Shown here piece by piece: positions 52,699 through 60,697 of a DNA stretch of 64,000 nucleotides (its first letter is position 1; each line of letters starts with the position of its first letter). Position numbers and translations under genes: made by a program. This stretch comes from JAIESQ01 sp964495375 (lineage in GTDB: Bacteria > Planctomycetota > Planctomycetia > Pirellulales > JAEUIK01), in the NCBI GenBank assembly GCA_964495375.1, contig CAZBWM010000024.1, forward strand, positions 8,718-72,717, in the 5' to 3' direction. Below the pieces are notes generated by a model. That model was not told the DNA's origin and ran no database searches. It saw only the letters and a list, made by a program, of their open reading frames with translations.

Positions 52699-53985
52699 CT
52701 AGGCCCCTCCGCCTTGCACGGCGTCGCGCGAAGTTGATTCTTGCGGGTCGGCCGTGCGGGCGGTTCGCGCTGCCGGCTCGGCGGCCTTCTCAGCAACCGG
52801 CGCGGCCGGTCCTGGCCCTGCGACCAACATTGGCGCGGGCTGCGCCGGTTCGTGGATGGTCCCCAGCACGTTGGTCTGCCACGGCATGCCGCTGGGGAAC
52901 CAGACGCCCGACCAGAGCGCGGCGCCAACGAACATCACCGCCGCGATCGGCGTGCAGTACTTCAAGCAGGTTTTCATCACCTGATCGATGCGCAACCGCG
53001 GAAGCGTCCAGCGCACCCAAATCATCAGCGTGACGCCCAGCACCGCTTTGAAGACGAAATTCAATAGCCCGAGCAGCTTGACGAGCCACAGCCCGAAGGA
53101 AGGTTCTGCGCGATCGATGCCCAACAGCGAGGCCAGCCCGTCGACGATCGGGAACGGCCCGTTCCAGCCGCCGAAGAACAGAATCGCGCCGAGCGCGCTA
53201 ACCGTGAACATCGAGCCGTATTCAGCCATGAAGAAGGCCAGCCAGCGGAAGCCCGAGTACTCGGTATGGAAGCCGGCCACGAGCTCGCTCTCGGCTTCGG
53301 CCAGGTCGAACGGAGCGCGGTTGACGCTCGCCGTCGCACAGGTGAAGAAGACGAAGAAGGTGATGAACGTGAACGGATCGTGGAACAAGAACCAGTTGGT
53401 GAATAGGCCGCGCTGCATGTCGGCGATGACCACTAGATCCATGGTGCCGGCGACCATCACGGGCACCACGACGCACAAGCCGAGCGGCACTTCGTAGCTG
53501 ACGACTTGGGCCGCCTCACGCATGGCGCCGAACAGCGACCACTTGGACGCCGACGAATAGCCAGCCAAGATCACGCCGAAGACTTCGAGCCCGAGCACCG
53601 CCAGAATGAAGAACACGGCCACGTTCATTTGCTGCGCGGCCCAACCGCTGGCGAACGGCAGCGCCAACAGGACCACGAACGAGGCGGTGAAGCTGATATA
53701 GGGAGCCAGCCGAAACAGCAGCGCGTCGGCGTCGGCGGGGCGGAGATCCTCTTTGGTGATGAGCTTCAGCCCGTCGGCCAACAGTTGCAGCCAGCCGAAC
53801 TTGCCGCCGCACCGCGTGGGGCCCAACCGATCTTGGATGCGGGCGGAGATCTTCCGCTCCAACCAGACGAAGGCCATCGCACCGACGAGCGGCACGACGA
53901 TCAACAAGGCGCACTGGATCAACCCCGTGACGAGATAAGCCACGGCCCAGGGTAGACCCACCGATTCGGCGAAAAACTGTGCCAC
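52699..53985 (-). CDS. nuoH: NADH-quinone oxidoreductase subunit H
   Basis: This quinone-site membrane subunit of 428 residues has eight helices. The family motifs MAFVWLERKISARIQDRLGPTRCG and DLAEAESELVAGFHTEYSGFRWLAFFMAEY (the carboxylate-rich quinone loop) are intact. The C-terminal 65 residues are an Ala/Pro-rich extension (HEPAQPAPMLVAGPGPAAP ...) beyond the usual end, reaching the nuoJ start. It is 358 bases after nuoD, the largest gap within the cluster. Confidence 0.97.
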   Translation of the reverse strand: MAQFFAESVGLPWAVAYLVTGLIQCALLIVVPLVGAMAFVWLERKISARIQDRLGPTRCGGKFGWLQLLADGLKLITKEDLRPADADALLFRLAPYISFTASFVVLLALPFASGWAAQQMNVAVFFILAVLGLEVFGVILAGYSSASKWSLFGAMREAAQVVSYEVPLGLCVVVPVMVAGTMDLVVIADMQRGLFTNWFLFHDPFTFITFFVFFTCATASVNRAPFDLAEAESELVAGFHTEYSGFRWLAFFMAEYGSMFTVSALGAILFFGGWNGPFPIVDGLASLLGIDRAEPSFGLWLVKLLGLLNFVFKAVLGVTLMIWVRWTLPRLRIDQVMKTCLKYCTPIAAVMFVGAALWSGVWFPSGMPWQTNVLGTIHEPAQPAPMLVAGPGPAAPVAEKAAEPAARTARTADPQESTSRDAVQGGGA

Positions 53986-54343
53986 GTAGCGCGTCCTGCG
54001 TGCAGAACTGGCGGCGACTGCCTGACTTCCGACGTCAGGAAACTAGCCCGGCAGCCCGTCTGGTGCGATCGTGAGAGTGTGAAATATGGCACAAGGCCGG
54101 CGCTGTGGACAAGCCCCTGCGACAAAGAATTCCGGCGCCAACTTGCGCGGGCTGGCCGGTCGCTGCGGCGCGGGGCATATGGCGCGGATATTTATCGTCG
54201 CGGCGCAAAGTTAACGCACGATCATCGGCGCTCACTTGGGCGATCATCGGAGCGCACGATTGGGCACTCGCGCAAGCGCAGCGTCAACTTTGAATGGCTT
54301 GAATGGCCGACAATTGGGTGGCCAAACGACCGCCGCCGTTGCC
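53986..54343. other. Gap between nuoD and nuoH
   Basis: These 358 bases hold no gene; in many operons nuoE, F and G would lie between nuoD and nuoH. Imperfect direct repeats (CGATCATCGG.GC at about 54221-54252) are present. Confidence 0.5.
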
Positions 54344-55549
54344 TCAGCGATCGATCTCGCCCATCACCACGTCCAGCGAGCCGACGATGGCTGGCACGTC
54401 GGCGATCAGGCAGCCCCGGCACAACTCGTTGGTGACCGACAAATTGCAGAACGAGCTGGAACGCGCCCGTGCTCGCCAAGGGATCGGCGAGCCATCGCTG
54501 ACGATGTAAAAGCCCATCTGCCCACGCGGCGCTTCGGTCTCGAGGTAGGCCTCTCCCTTGGGGAGTTTCTCGGTCAGCTTGATCGGCTTGGCATACGCGC
54601 CGGTGGCCGTGCTGTAACGCTCCATTGCTTGCCGGACCAGGTCGATGGCTTGCATCACTTCGAGCATGCGCACGTAAAAACGGTGCCAACAGTCCCCCAG
54701 CACCGCCTCGGAGGGAACCGGCGGGTAGTTATGATCCTTCGGGTAATGGCCGTCCCGCTCGACGATCACCTCGAAGGCGTAACCGTCGTACATCTCGGTG
54801 TAGCGCTCTTCACCATCGCGGCGTAAGTCGTGATCGACACCGCTGCCACGCAGCACCGGACCCGTGCAGCCGTAAGAAATCGCCGTCGCCGCTGACATAA
54901 TGCCGATGCCGGCCGTGCGCTGGACGAAAATGGCATTCGTGGTCAGCAGCGTATGGCACTCTTCGATCACGGGCAGAAGCTGATCGAGAAACGCCGAGCA
55001 CTTCTGCAGCCAGCCGCGGGGCAGATCGTGGGTAGCGCCCCCCACGGTGAGGTAGCTATAGGTAAGTCGGGCGCCGCAGGCCTCCTCGAACAGATCGAGA
55101 ATCTTCTCGCGTTCGCGGAAGGCATACAAAAACGGGCTAAAGGTGCCCAAGTCGAGCCCGTACGCTCCCATGCCCACCAGATGGCTCGCGATGCGGTTCA
55201 TCTCCGCGATGATCACCCGCAGGTGCTTGGCCTTCTCGGGCAGCTCGAGCTTCATCAGCTTTTCGACGGCCAACGCCCAGCCCAAGTTCATATTCATGCC
55301 GGCCAGGTAGTCCATCCGGTCGGTATAAGGAATCCACTGTTTGGGCGTCAGATTCTCGCCGATCTTCTCGGCGCAGCGGTGCAAGTAGCCGATGTGTGGC
55401 GTGACTTCGGAGACGACTTCGCCGTCGGTCCGCAGCACCAACCGTAGCACGCCGTGCGTGCTGGGGTGCTGGGGCCCCATATTGACCAGCATTTCGTCGG
55501 TGCGCACGTCGAACTCGACGATGCGCTGATCTTCCAATTGCAGAGGCAT
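54344..55549 (-). CDS. nuoD: NADH-quinone oxidoreductase subunit D
   Basis: This peripheral 49-kDa subunit has 401 residues and forms the quinone pocket with NuoB. Conserved are NMGPQHPSTHGVLRLVL and PHIGYLHRCAEKIGENLT near the N-terminus and DVVMGEIDR at the C-terminus. Length is usual. The GspD-like name does not apply; the His in QHPSTH and the Tyr in HIGYLHR are quinone-site residues. It lies 75 bases after nuoC as a separate gene (no nuoCD fusion). Confidence 0.97.
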   Translation of the reverse strand: MPLQLEDQRIVEFDVRTDEMLVNMGPQHPSTHGVLRLVLRTDGEVVSEVTPHIGYLHRCAEKIGENLTPKQWIPYTDRMDYLAGMNMNLGWALAVEKLMKLELPEKAKHLRVIIAEMNRIASHLVGMGAYGLDLGTFSPFLYAFREREKILDLFEEACGARLTYSYLTVGGATHDLPRGWLQKCSAFLDQLLPVIEECHTLLTTNAIFVQRTAGIGIMSAATAISYGCTGPVLRGSGVDHDLRRDGEERYTEMYDGYAFEVIVERDGHYPKDHNYPPVPSEAVLGDCWHRFYVRMLEVMQAIDLVRQAMERYSTATGAYAKPIKLTEKLPKGEAYLETEAPRGQMGFYIVSDGSPIPWRARARSSSFCNLSVTNELCRGCLIADVPAIVGSLDVVMGEIDR

Positions 55550-55624
55550 GTGCTGCTCTCGTGTTGAATTCGCCGCCAGTCGGCTCGCCTGAGTCCAGTG
55601 CCTCGAAGTTTTGACGCCTCGAAG

Positions 55625-56155
55625 CTACCGCCCGCGGATGCCGTGGTACTCCAGCGGCATTTCATAATCTTTGCGAAGCGGGTGCCCGACCCAATCTTCG
55701 GGACAGAGGATGCGCCGCAGGCCAGGGTGCCCCGTAAAGTGGATGCCCGACAGGTCGTACACCTCGCGCTCGTGCCAATCGGCCGTCGACCACACGCCGG
55801 CCACGCTGGGCACCTCGGGCAGTTGGCCCGGCTGATCGTCCCGCCAGCGCGGCACGATCACCTTGAGCACCAGGCTCGCTTTGTTTTTGAAGCTCCAGAG
55901 GTGATAGACCACTTCGCAGTGCGGCTGCCAGTCGACCTTGGCGGCCTTCTTGGCATCGGGCTCGAAGTAGTCGACCCCCGAAATGCAGTTGAGCATCTCG
56001 AACTTCAAATCGGGATCGTCGCGCAGATACAAGCAGACCTCGACCAGTTGATCGGGCGCGACTTCAATCCAGGGGTCGATCGCCTCGAGCTGCGCGCCGG
56101 TAATCGCCGCGCCAAACCGCTGCTTCAATCGATCGACGAGCGACGTGCCTGCCAT
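55625..56155 (-). CDS. nuoC: NADH-quinone oxidoreductase subunit C
   Basis: This 30-kDa peripheral subunit has 176 residues. The signature ADWHEREVYDLSGIHFTGHPGLRRIL with PLRKDYE is intact. ATG 56155 follows AAGGA; the open frame extends upstream without similarity. It is preceded by nuoA, with nuoB missing from its usual place between them. Confidence 0.96.
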   Translation of the reverse strand: MAGTSLVDRLKQRFGAAITGAQLEAIDPWIEVAPDQLVEVCLYLRDDPDLKFEMLNCISGVDYFEPDAKKAAKVDWQPHCEVVYHLWSFKNKASLVLKVIVPRWRDDQPGQLPEVPSVAGVWSTADWHEREVYDLSGIHFTGHPGLRRILCPEDWVGHPLRKDYEMPLEYHGIRGR

Positions 56156-56214
56156 GCTGGGTCCTTCGAGCGGTCTACTTGTTTTGCAATTGGACTTTCG
56201 GCTAGCGAGGGTGG

Positions 56215-56859
56215 TTACCCCGCAATCGCCAAATCGCGATCCGCAGCGGGCTGCCGATCGCCGGTAGGGCGCGCCGCGGCCACTTCGCTGGAGAGGGCAC
56301 GCACCCAGTCGAGATCGCCGCGCTTCCACACATAAGCGAAGCCGACCATCAGCACCGCGAAGAAGACGCCGATATCGAACAACGCAAATCGCACAATCGT
56401 CCGCGCCGTCTCCTTGATGGCGGCCTCGTCGGCCGGAACCTGACGTGGCGGATCGGCAACGCCCAGCTCATTCAACAGCGCGACGGCGTTCTGAGTGAGC
56501 ACGGGTTGCTTCGACGGTTCCGCGGCCGGGGCTGCCGGATCAACTTGCTCGACGACCGCCACGGCCTCGAAACGCTTATCGACCAGGTGCGCCGCCTTAC
56601 CGTAGACCGTCGCCCACGGAAAGAAGAAGGCGATCTCGACATCGAAAATGATGAATAACAGCGCGATCACGTAAAAACGCAGATCGAACTGGATGAAGCT
56701 CGAACCGATCGTCGGTTCGCCGCACTCATAGACTTCGAGCTTCTCGGGGTTCGGCAACCGCGGGCGCAGCAGCCAGCCCATCAGCAAGTGCACGAACAGA
56801 AAGCCAAACCCGACAGCCGTGAACAGCGCCAGGTAACCGACGATCGACGTCGGAGTCAT
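56215..56859 (-). CDS. nuoA: NADH-quinone oxidoreductase subunit A, extended
   Basis: This membrane subunit has 214 residues, against about 130-150 usually. The conserved loop YECGEPTIGSSFIQFDLRFYVIALLFIIFDVEIAFFFPW is present with its Cys and Asp/Glu. Between the second and third helices there is an insert of about 60 residues (FEAVAVVEQVDPAAPAAEPS ... PPRQVPADEAAIKETA). The C-terminus has an Ala/Asp-rich tail (SEVAAARPTGDRQPAADRDLA). It is the first of the contiguous A-C-D series. Only 59 bases separate it from nuoC. Confidence 0.95.
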   Translation of the reverse strand: MTPTSIVGYLALFTAVGFGFLFVHLLMGWLLRPRLPNPEKLEVYECGEPTIGSSFIQFDLRFYVIALLFIIFDVEIAFFFPWATVYGKAAHLVDKRFEAVAVVEQVDPAAPAAEPSKQPVLTQNAVALLNELGVADPPRQVPADEAAIKETARTIVRFALFDIGVFFAVLMVGFAYVWKRGDLDWVRALSSEVAAARPTGDRQPAADRDLAIAG

Positions 56860-57039
56860 GCGAAGCTACCTTTCTGCCCCCAGCGAGCAAGGGCCTACCG
56901 AAGACGCGCCAGGCATTTGCTTGGCGCTTTGCTGGCGCAGGGGTGGCCAGTGCGGCCATTCTAAAAGTTGAAGCCCCGTTTGCAAGGCGACTGCGACAAA
57001 GCGCCGTGCTAAACAAGGGGCGCGTTGCGCCCGTCAGGC

Positions 57040-57600
57040 TCACGACCTTGACGGTCGCTCATAAAGTACGGCCCCGCGGGCCACGGGATCGAAGCCCTCG
57101 GGCCAGCGCGTCGATTGGTCGTACCAGGCGCCGTGGAACTCGGCGTCGGTCAAACGGGCGGCAGAGAAGTCCGCCCCCAATAGTCGCGCCTGCTCGAGAC
57201 GCGCCCGGGTTAGATCCGCTTGAAACAGGCAGGCGTTCTGGAGATTGGCCCCGTTAAGACGTGCTTCGGCGAGCGTTGCCGAAATCAGCGATGCCCCGTG
57301 CAGATCGGCCGAAACCAGATTTGCCGCGCGTAGATTGGCTCGGCTCAGGTTACTGAACGCCAGGTTGGCTTCCACGAGGTCGGCCTGGACGAGCACGATC
57401 TTCGTCAACACGGCACGCGCCAGCGCGGCCTGGGCGAGCCGAGCCCCGGTGAGATCAGCCGCTTCCAGGCTGTTGGCCTGCACGCGCACCAGCACGCGAT
57501 TGCCCGACTTGTCGCGAATCTCGATCAGGGGAAGGGACTCCCGCGGGGCCCGGTCGACGTATCGACGCCGGTTCTCCCCGCAGTTTCCATTATCGCACAC
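57040..57600 (-). CDS. Pentapeptide-repeat protein
   Basis: This protein of about 186 residues is dominated by A(D/N)LxxA pentapeptides (about 48-155: LEAADLTGARLAQAALARAVL ... ANLRAANLVSADLHGASL), a right-handed quadrilateral beta helix. The N-terminal part (LIEIRDKSGNRVLVRVQ) is a beta strand pair found in similar planctomycete proteins. The start is uncertain; GTG 57600 is used, and a TTG at 57687 is possible. Its position between DUF2203 and nuoA suggests cotranscription. Function unknown. Confidence 0.8.
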   Translation of the reverse strand: MCDNGNCGENRRRYVDRAPRESLPLIEIRDKSGNRVLVRVQANSLEAADLTGARLAQAALARAVLTKIVLVQADLVEANLAFSNLSRANLRAANLVSADLHGASLISATLAEARLNGANLQNACLFQADLTRARLEQARLLGADFSAARLTDAEFHGAWYDQSTRWPEGFDPVARGAVLYERPSRS

Positions 57601-57663
57601 GCCAGCCCAATGCGAACGCGAGCGATCAACCGAGAAAGTGGGCCAACGCCCAGGTGTCCGAAA

Positions 57664-57708
57664 ACTAGGACGGCGGCGCGTCGGCAACTAGGACGGCGGC
57701 GCGTCGGC
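57664..57708. repeat. Duplicated 22-bp segment at the DUF2203 stop
   Basis: A 22-base unit (ACTAGGACGGCGGCGCGTCG plus GC) occurs at 57664-57685 and 57687-57708. The second copy spans the end and stop codon of the DUF2203 gene, so its 3' end has been duplicated just downstream. Confidence 0.85.
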
Positions 57709-58179
57709 GTCGGCGAGGCCACCAGCGTCGTCGCCCGACAAAGTGCCGGCCGTCAGCGGCTGCCGGCCGGAGAATCCGCCATCGACCTCGTGCCAGAAAA
57801 GCACTTCGGGCTCGCCCAAACGCCAGCAGAGGTAGACAAGCCGCCCGTCGAGCATGGCCGGAAAATCGATGATGCCGTTCAGTCCATCTTTAGGCTCGAT
57901 CCCCAGGGCGCGCAACTCCTCGACGTAGCTCTGCAGCTCGCGCGTCTGCTTTTCGAGCTCGTCTTCGATCTGCGCCAGCTCTTCGCTGTAAGGGTCTTGA
58001 TTGCCAGGATCGCGACGGGCGCGCAACAGTTCCACGCGCTCGCGACGCTCGACCACATCGTGCGAAAGCCGGCTCAGGTCGGTGACGATGGCGCGCACGA
58101 GCGGCATCATCGTGTTCGCCTCTTCGACCGTGAAGACGCGCTCGGCACGCGAAGAATTGTTGGCTTGCGGAGTCGCCAT
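57688..58179 (-). CDS. DUF2203-family protein
   Basis: This cytoplasmic protein of 163 residues matches the DUF2203 pattern: VFTVEEANTMMPLVRAIVTDL at the start, a long helix pair (RERVELLRARRDPGNQDPYS), LQSYVEELRALGIEPKDGLNGIIDFPAMLDGRLVYLCWRLGEPEV and a beta ending FWHEVDGGFSGRQPL. Its biochemical role is unknown. ATG 58179 lies 10 bases after the nuoI stop, so it is in the complex I transcript. Confidence 0.92.
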   Translation of the reverse strand: MATPQANNSSRAERVFTVEEANTMMPLVRAIVTDLSRLSHDVVERRERVELLRARRDPGNQDPYSEELAQIEDELEKQTRELQSYVEELRALGIEPKDGLNGIIDFPAMLDGRLVYLCWRLGEPEVLFWHEVDGGFSGRQPLTAGTLSGDDAGGLADADAPPS

Positions 58180-58189
58180 GCCCTGCCCT

Positions 58190-58717
58190 TTACTGGTTGG
58201 GGCCGCCGTGAACGGGCTCGGAAACCAACTTCGATTCGGCAACCGCCGACGGATTGAGCGTCGCTCGACCCCAGGCGATCTCGACCGGCAAGCGCGAGAA
58301 ATCGACGATGCAGCCATCGCGGCTGTAGCAGCTCAGGTCGTGGGTCGCACCCATGAAGATGCAGTCGACCGGGCACGGGTCGACGCACAAAGCGCAGAAC
58401 ATGCACTTCGTGTAGTCGATGGTAAAGCCCGTGATTTTGAAGCCCTTGCCCTGCGTCACCCGCTCCTTGCCGATGTAGATGCAGTCGACCGGGCAGGCTT
58501 TCGCGCATTGATCGCAAGCGATGCAAGTCGTCAGATCGTAACGATGGAATCCGCGATAGCGCTGGGCAACCGGCACCGGCAATTCGGGATACTCGTACTT
58601 CTCGGTGAACGTGCGCCGCTCGGGGTCGTACGTTTTGAGCCAGTATCGCAACGTAACCCACATGCCATAGAGCACTGTGGAGACAGCATTCTTGATGTCG
58701 GCAAACCACTGCCGCAT
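58190..58717 (-). CDS. nuoI: NADH-quinone oxidoreductase subunit I
   Basis: This 8Fe ferredoxin-like subunit has 175 residues and two 4Fe-4S motifs: CIACDQCAKACPVDC and CMFCALCVDPCPVDC. It passes electrons to NuoB in complex I. The N-terminal MRQWFADIKNAVSTVLYGMWVTLRYW is the conserved amphipathic helix. ATG 58717 was chosen; an upstream TTG at 58786 would add 23 residues with little support. It is first in this cluster, with nuoB and nuoE/F/G absent around it. Confidence 0.94.
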   Translation of the reverse strand: MRQWFADIKNAVSTVLYGMWVTLRYWLKTYDPERRTFTEKYEYPELPVPVAQRYRGFHRYDLTTCIACDQCAKACPVDCIYIGKERVTQGKGFKITGFTIDYTKCMFCALCVDPCPVDCIFMGATHDLSCYSRDGCIVDFSRLPVEIAWGRATLNPSAVAESKLVSEPVHGGPNQ

Positions 58718-59186
58718 GATCGCACTCGTGATGTCGGGATAGGGGCGTAACCGCGGTCGGGGCTTCGCAATCGAGACGCTTGACAATCGGTATTCGGTGA
58801 CGCGACAACAATCGCGCGCACAGCAAAGTCGCGTCGCCGTTTTGGATTATAGGCTCGCCTGCATCCCCCGCAAGCGGCCTGCGACAAGCGGTGCCGCTCC
58901 GCGCCACTCGACGGATTGCCGGTTCGTTAGCGGCGGCCTTGGATCGCTCATCACCGCGCGAACCAATCGCCACCGAAGTTACGATTTCAGCGATACTCGC
59001 TACGGCAATGCCACGTGTCGACAGGTGGCCATGTTGCGAGATCGCGGCGCGATCCATCACCTGATGGCGACTCGCAGCGATGGTTTCGCGTGAGTGGCGC
59101 GACGATCGCGACGATCGACGCGAATTCGGTCGCTGCCCAGCGATGCCGCGAGACGAGCTTCCGCGGCTTGGGTGCGCCCTGGCCTG

Positions 59187-59234
59187 GGCACGGTGACTTG
59201 CGCACGGTGACTTGGGCACGGTGACTTGGGCACG
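59187..59234. repeat. 14-bp tandem repeat
   Basis: GGCACGGTGACTTG is repeated at 59187-59200, 59201-59214 (one change), and 59215-59228, plus a partial fourth copy. It lies in the non-coding gap between nuoI and csrA. Confidence 0.85.
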
Positions 59235-59610
59235 ATCTGGTGACGCCGGGCAATGTGCTCGCCGAAGAGCACACCTCGAGATTGGCCCGGCGTGGCAGGA
59301 TCGCAGCGAGTTGCCCGGTTCAAAAGTCGCTGACACCGCGGTCGTATTGAACTTTTTGGGCACAGCCATTGCTAGGTCGTGCCGCGCTGCGAGGTTCCCT
59401 CTGCAGGCTTCGTTAGGCGAACGCACCCATTCACAGCAAATTAGCGTTCAAGTCTTTTGTGTGTATGGCGTTGCAGCAGATTGGCCTCGTGGCGTGGCCC
59501 CCCACGGTTGGGGGCCCGTATGCCGGCCGGCGTTGTCGCTGGAGCCTCAAGCAGCGTAAGGATTTGGGTTCACGGAACCCCTTGCCGCCCGGGATGGCGG
59601 CGCGCAACGC

Positions 59611-59638
59611 TTGACTGTAAGGGGGTAGAGCGTACAGT
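59611..59638 (+). promoter_or_regulatory. Candidate sigma-70 promoter of csrA
   Basis: TTGACT at 59611-59616, a 16-base spacer, and TACAGT at 59633-59638. Transcription would start near 59645, giving a leader of about 165 bases. Confidence 0.55.
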
Positions 59639-59810
59639 GAAGTGTGCCCAAGATCAATCCTTCTTTGAAGAATTGAATAAAAGGGGCCTCGTCGAGGCCA
59701 CTGGCCAGCAAACAGGAAGTGATCGTCGCGCTTGCAACCGCCCTCCGCGGCTGCTCGCTCGAAGATCAGCAAGGGGAACGCTCGAAAAAAGAGCGGTTAA
59801 GGAACCGGCG

Positions 59811-60029
59811 ATGTTGGTCCTATCGCGAAAAAAGAACGAGAGTATTGTCATCAACAATGACATTACGATCGTCGTCGTGGAAATCCGCGGTGACAAGGTG
59901 CGGCTCGGAGTCGAGGCGCCCAAGGAAGTCCCCGTGCATCGCCAAGAGGTCTTCGACGCCATTCGTCGCAACGACTTGAGCGACGGCACCAAGCCGGCCA
60001 CGCAGGCCGATACCACCGCAGATAGCTGA
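59811..60029 (+). CDS. csrA: CsrA/RsmA carbon storage regulator
   Basis: This RNA-binding dimer of 72 residues binds GGA motifs in leaders to control translation. The sequence MLVLSRKKNESIVINNDITIVVVEIRGDKVRLGVEAPKEVPVHRQEV is the complete CsrA domain, with the RNA-binding Arg in HRQEV. A C-terminal tail (SDGTKPATQADTTADS) adds about 15 residues. ATG 59811 follows AAGGA. A candidate promoter lies 170 bases upstream. Confidence 0.97.
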   Translation: MLVLSRKKNESIVINNDITIVVVEIRGDKVRLGVEAPKEVPVHRQEVFDAIRRNDLSDGTKPATQADTTADS

Positions 60030-60406
60030 TCATTGCCCCCCCTCCAAGGCGCTGACTTCGCTCAGTCGCCTCCTGGCCAAGTTTTTGCGGCCCTTGAAGT
60101 TGCCGCACGCTACGCTGGCACGCCCGATCGGGGCGGTTTGCCAATTCGCGACAGCCGAAAGGCTCAGCTCGTGCGTAATTGCCGCGGCGCATGCTTGCTG
60201 TCGCGTTTGCGGGACACCAGGGCCGTTTTTCCCAATCCCCTTGACGCTGGCAACCGGGCGGCGGTATACAGCCCTCGGCTTTGCCGCGATGGGCCGTTCG
60301 TGCGCGCCGTGCACGGGTGTACGATCGCCGTAGCCGCATCGCCCAGTCGAGAGAACCTGTTCGATCGCCGCGCTGTCGTGCTATTGAATAGAATCTCTGA
60401 CAAGTT
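60030..60406. other. Gap between csrA and the tRNA gene
   Basis: These 377 bases hold no gene. A TAGAAT at 60389-60394, 12 bases before the tRNA, may be its -10 box, but no good -35 is seen. Confidence 0.4.
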
Positions 60407-60479
60407 GGCCCCGTCGTCTAGAGGCCTAGGACACAGGCCTTTCACGCCTGCAACACGGGTTCGAATCCCGTCGGGGTCA
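60407..60479 (+). tRNA. tRNA-Glu (anticodon TTC)
   Basis: This is a 73-base cloverleaf: acceptor GGCCCCG/CGGGGTC (one G-T pair), D arm GTCT..GGAC, anticodon arm CAGGC-CTTTCAC-GCCTG with TTC, and T arm ACGGG-TTCGAAT-CCCGT, then discriminator A. CCA is not encoded. The body matches bacterial tRNA-Glu. Confidence 0.97.
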
Positions 60480-60491
60480 TTGGGCTGCACC

Positions 60492-60524
60492 GCCTGTCTC
60501 GTGCCGACCGCAAGGCACGACAGG
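60492..60524. other. Hairpin downstream of tRNA-Glu
   Basis: An imperfect inverted repeat (GCCTGTCTCGTGCC .. GGCACGACAGGC) forms a stem with a two-base bulge. No T-run follows, so its role as a terminator is uncertain. Confidence 0.5.
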
Positions 60525-60697
60525 CCGTGCGGCACTGCACCTTAAAGCCGTGGGGCACTTTAAAGGGGTGGACGAGGGGCACCGCGAAGCGCTTGACGGC
60601 ACTGCGCGAAGCGCCTGACGGCACCGCGCACCAGCGCCGCTTTCGTACGCCAACGGATTGAGCGTCGCGATCATCTCCTCGGCATGAAGCCCATCCA

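Larger units (their letters stand above)
58718..59810. other. Long gene-poor gap upstream of nuoI and csrA
   Basis: These 1.1 kb should include promoters for the divergent nuoI and csrA genes. They contain a 14-bp tandem repeat (59187-59234) and a candidate csrA promoter (59611-59638). The open frames present lack codon bias and similarity, and I see no gene. Confidence 0.5.

Noticed and set aside
58107..59426. Minus-strand open frame of 439 codons upstream of and across nuoI
   Set aside because: It overlaps nuoI in another frame; the extra part lacks motifs and codon bias.
60583..60640. Direct repeat of about 24 bases (GCGAAGCGC.TGACGGCAC) as a possible CRISPR or attachment site next to the tRNA
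   Set aside because: Only two imperfect copies without regular spacers, and no integrase gene or duplicated tRNA end nearby.
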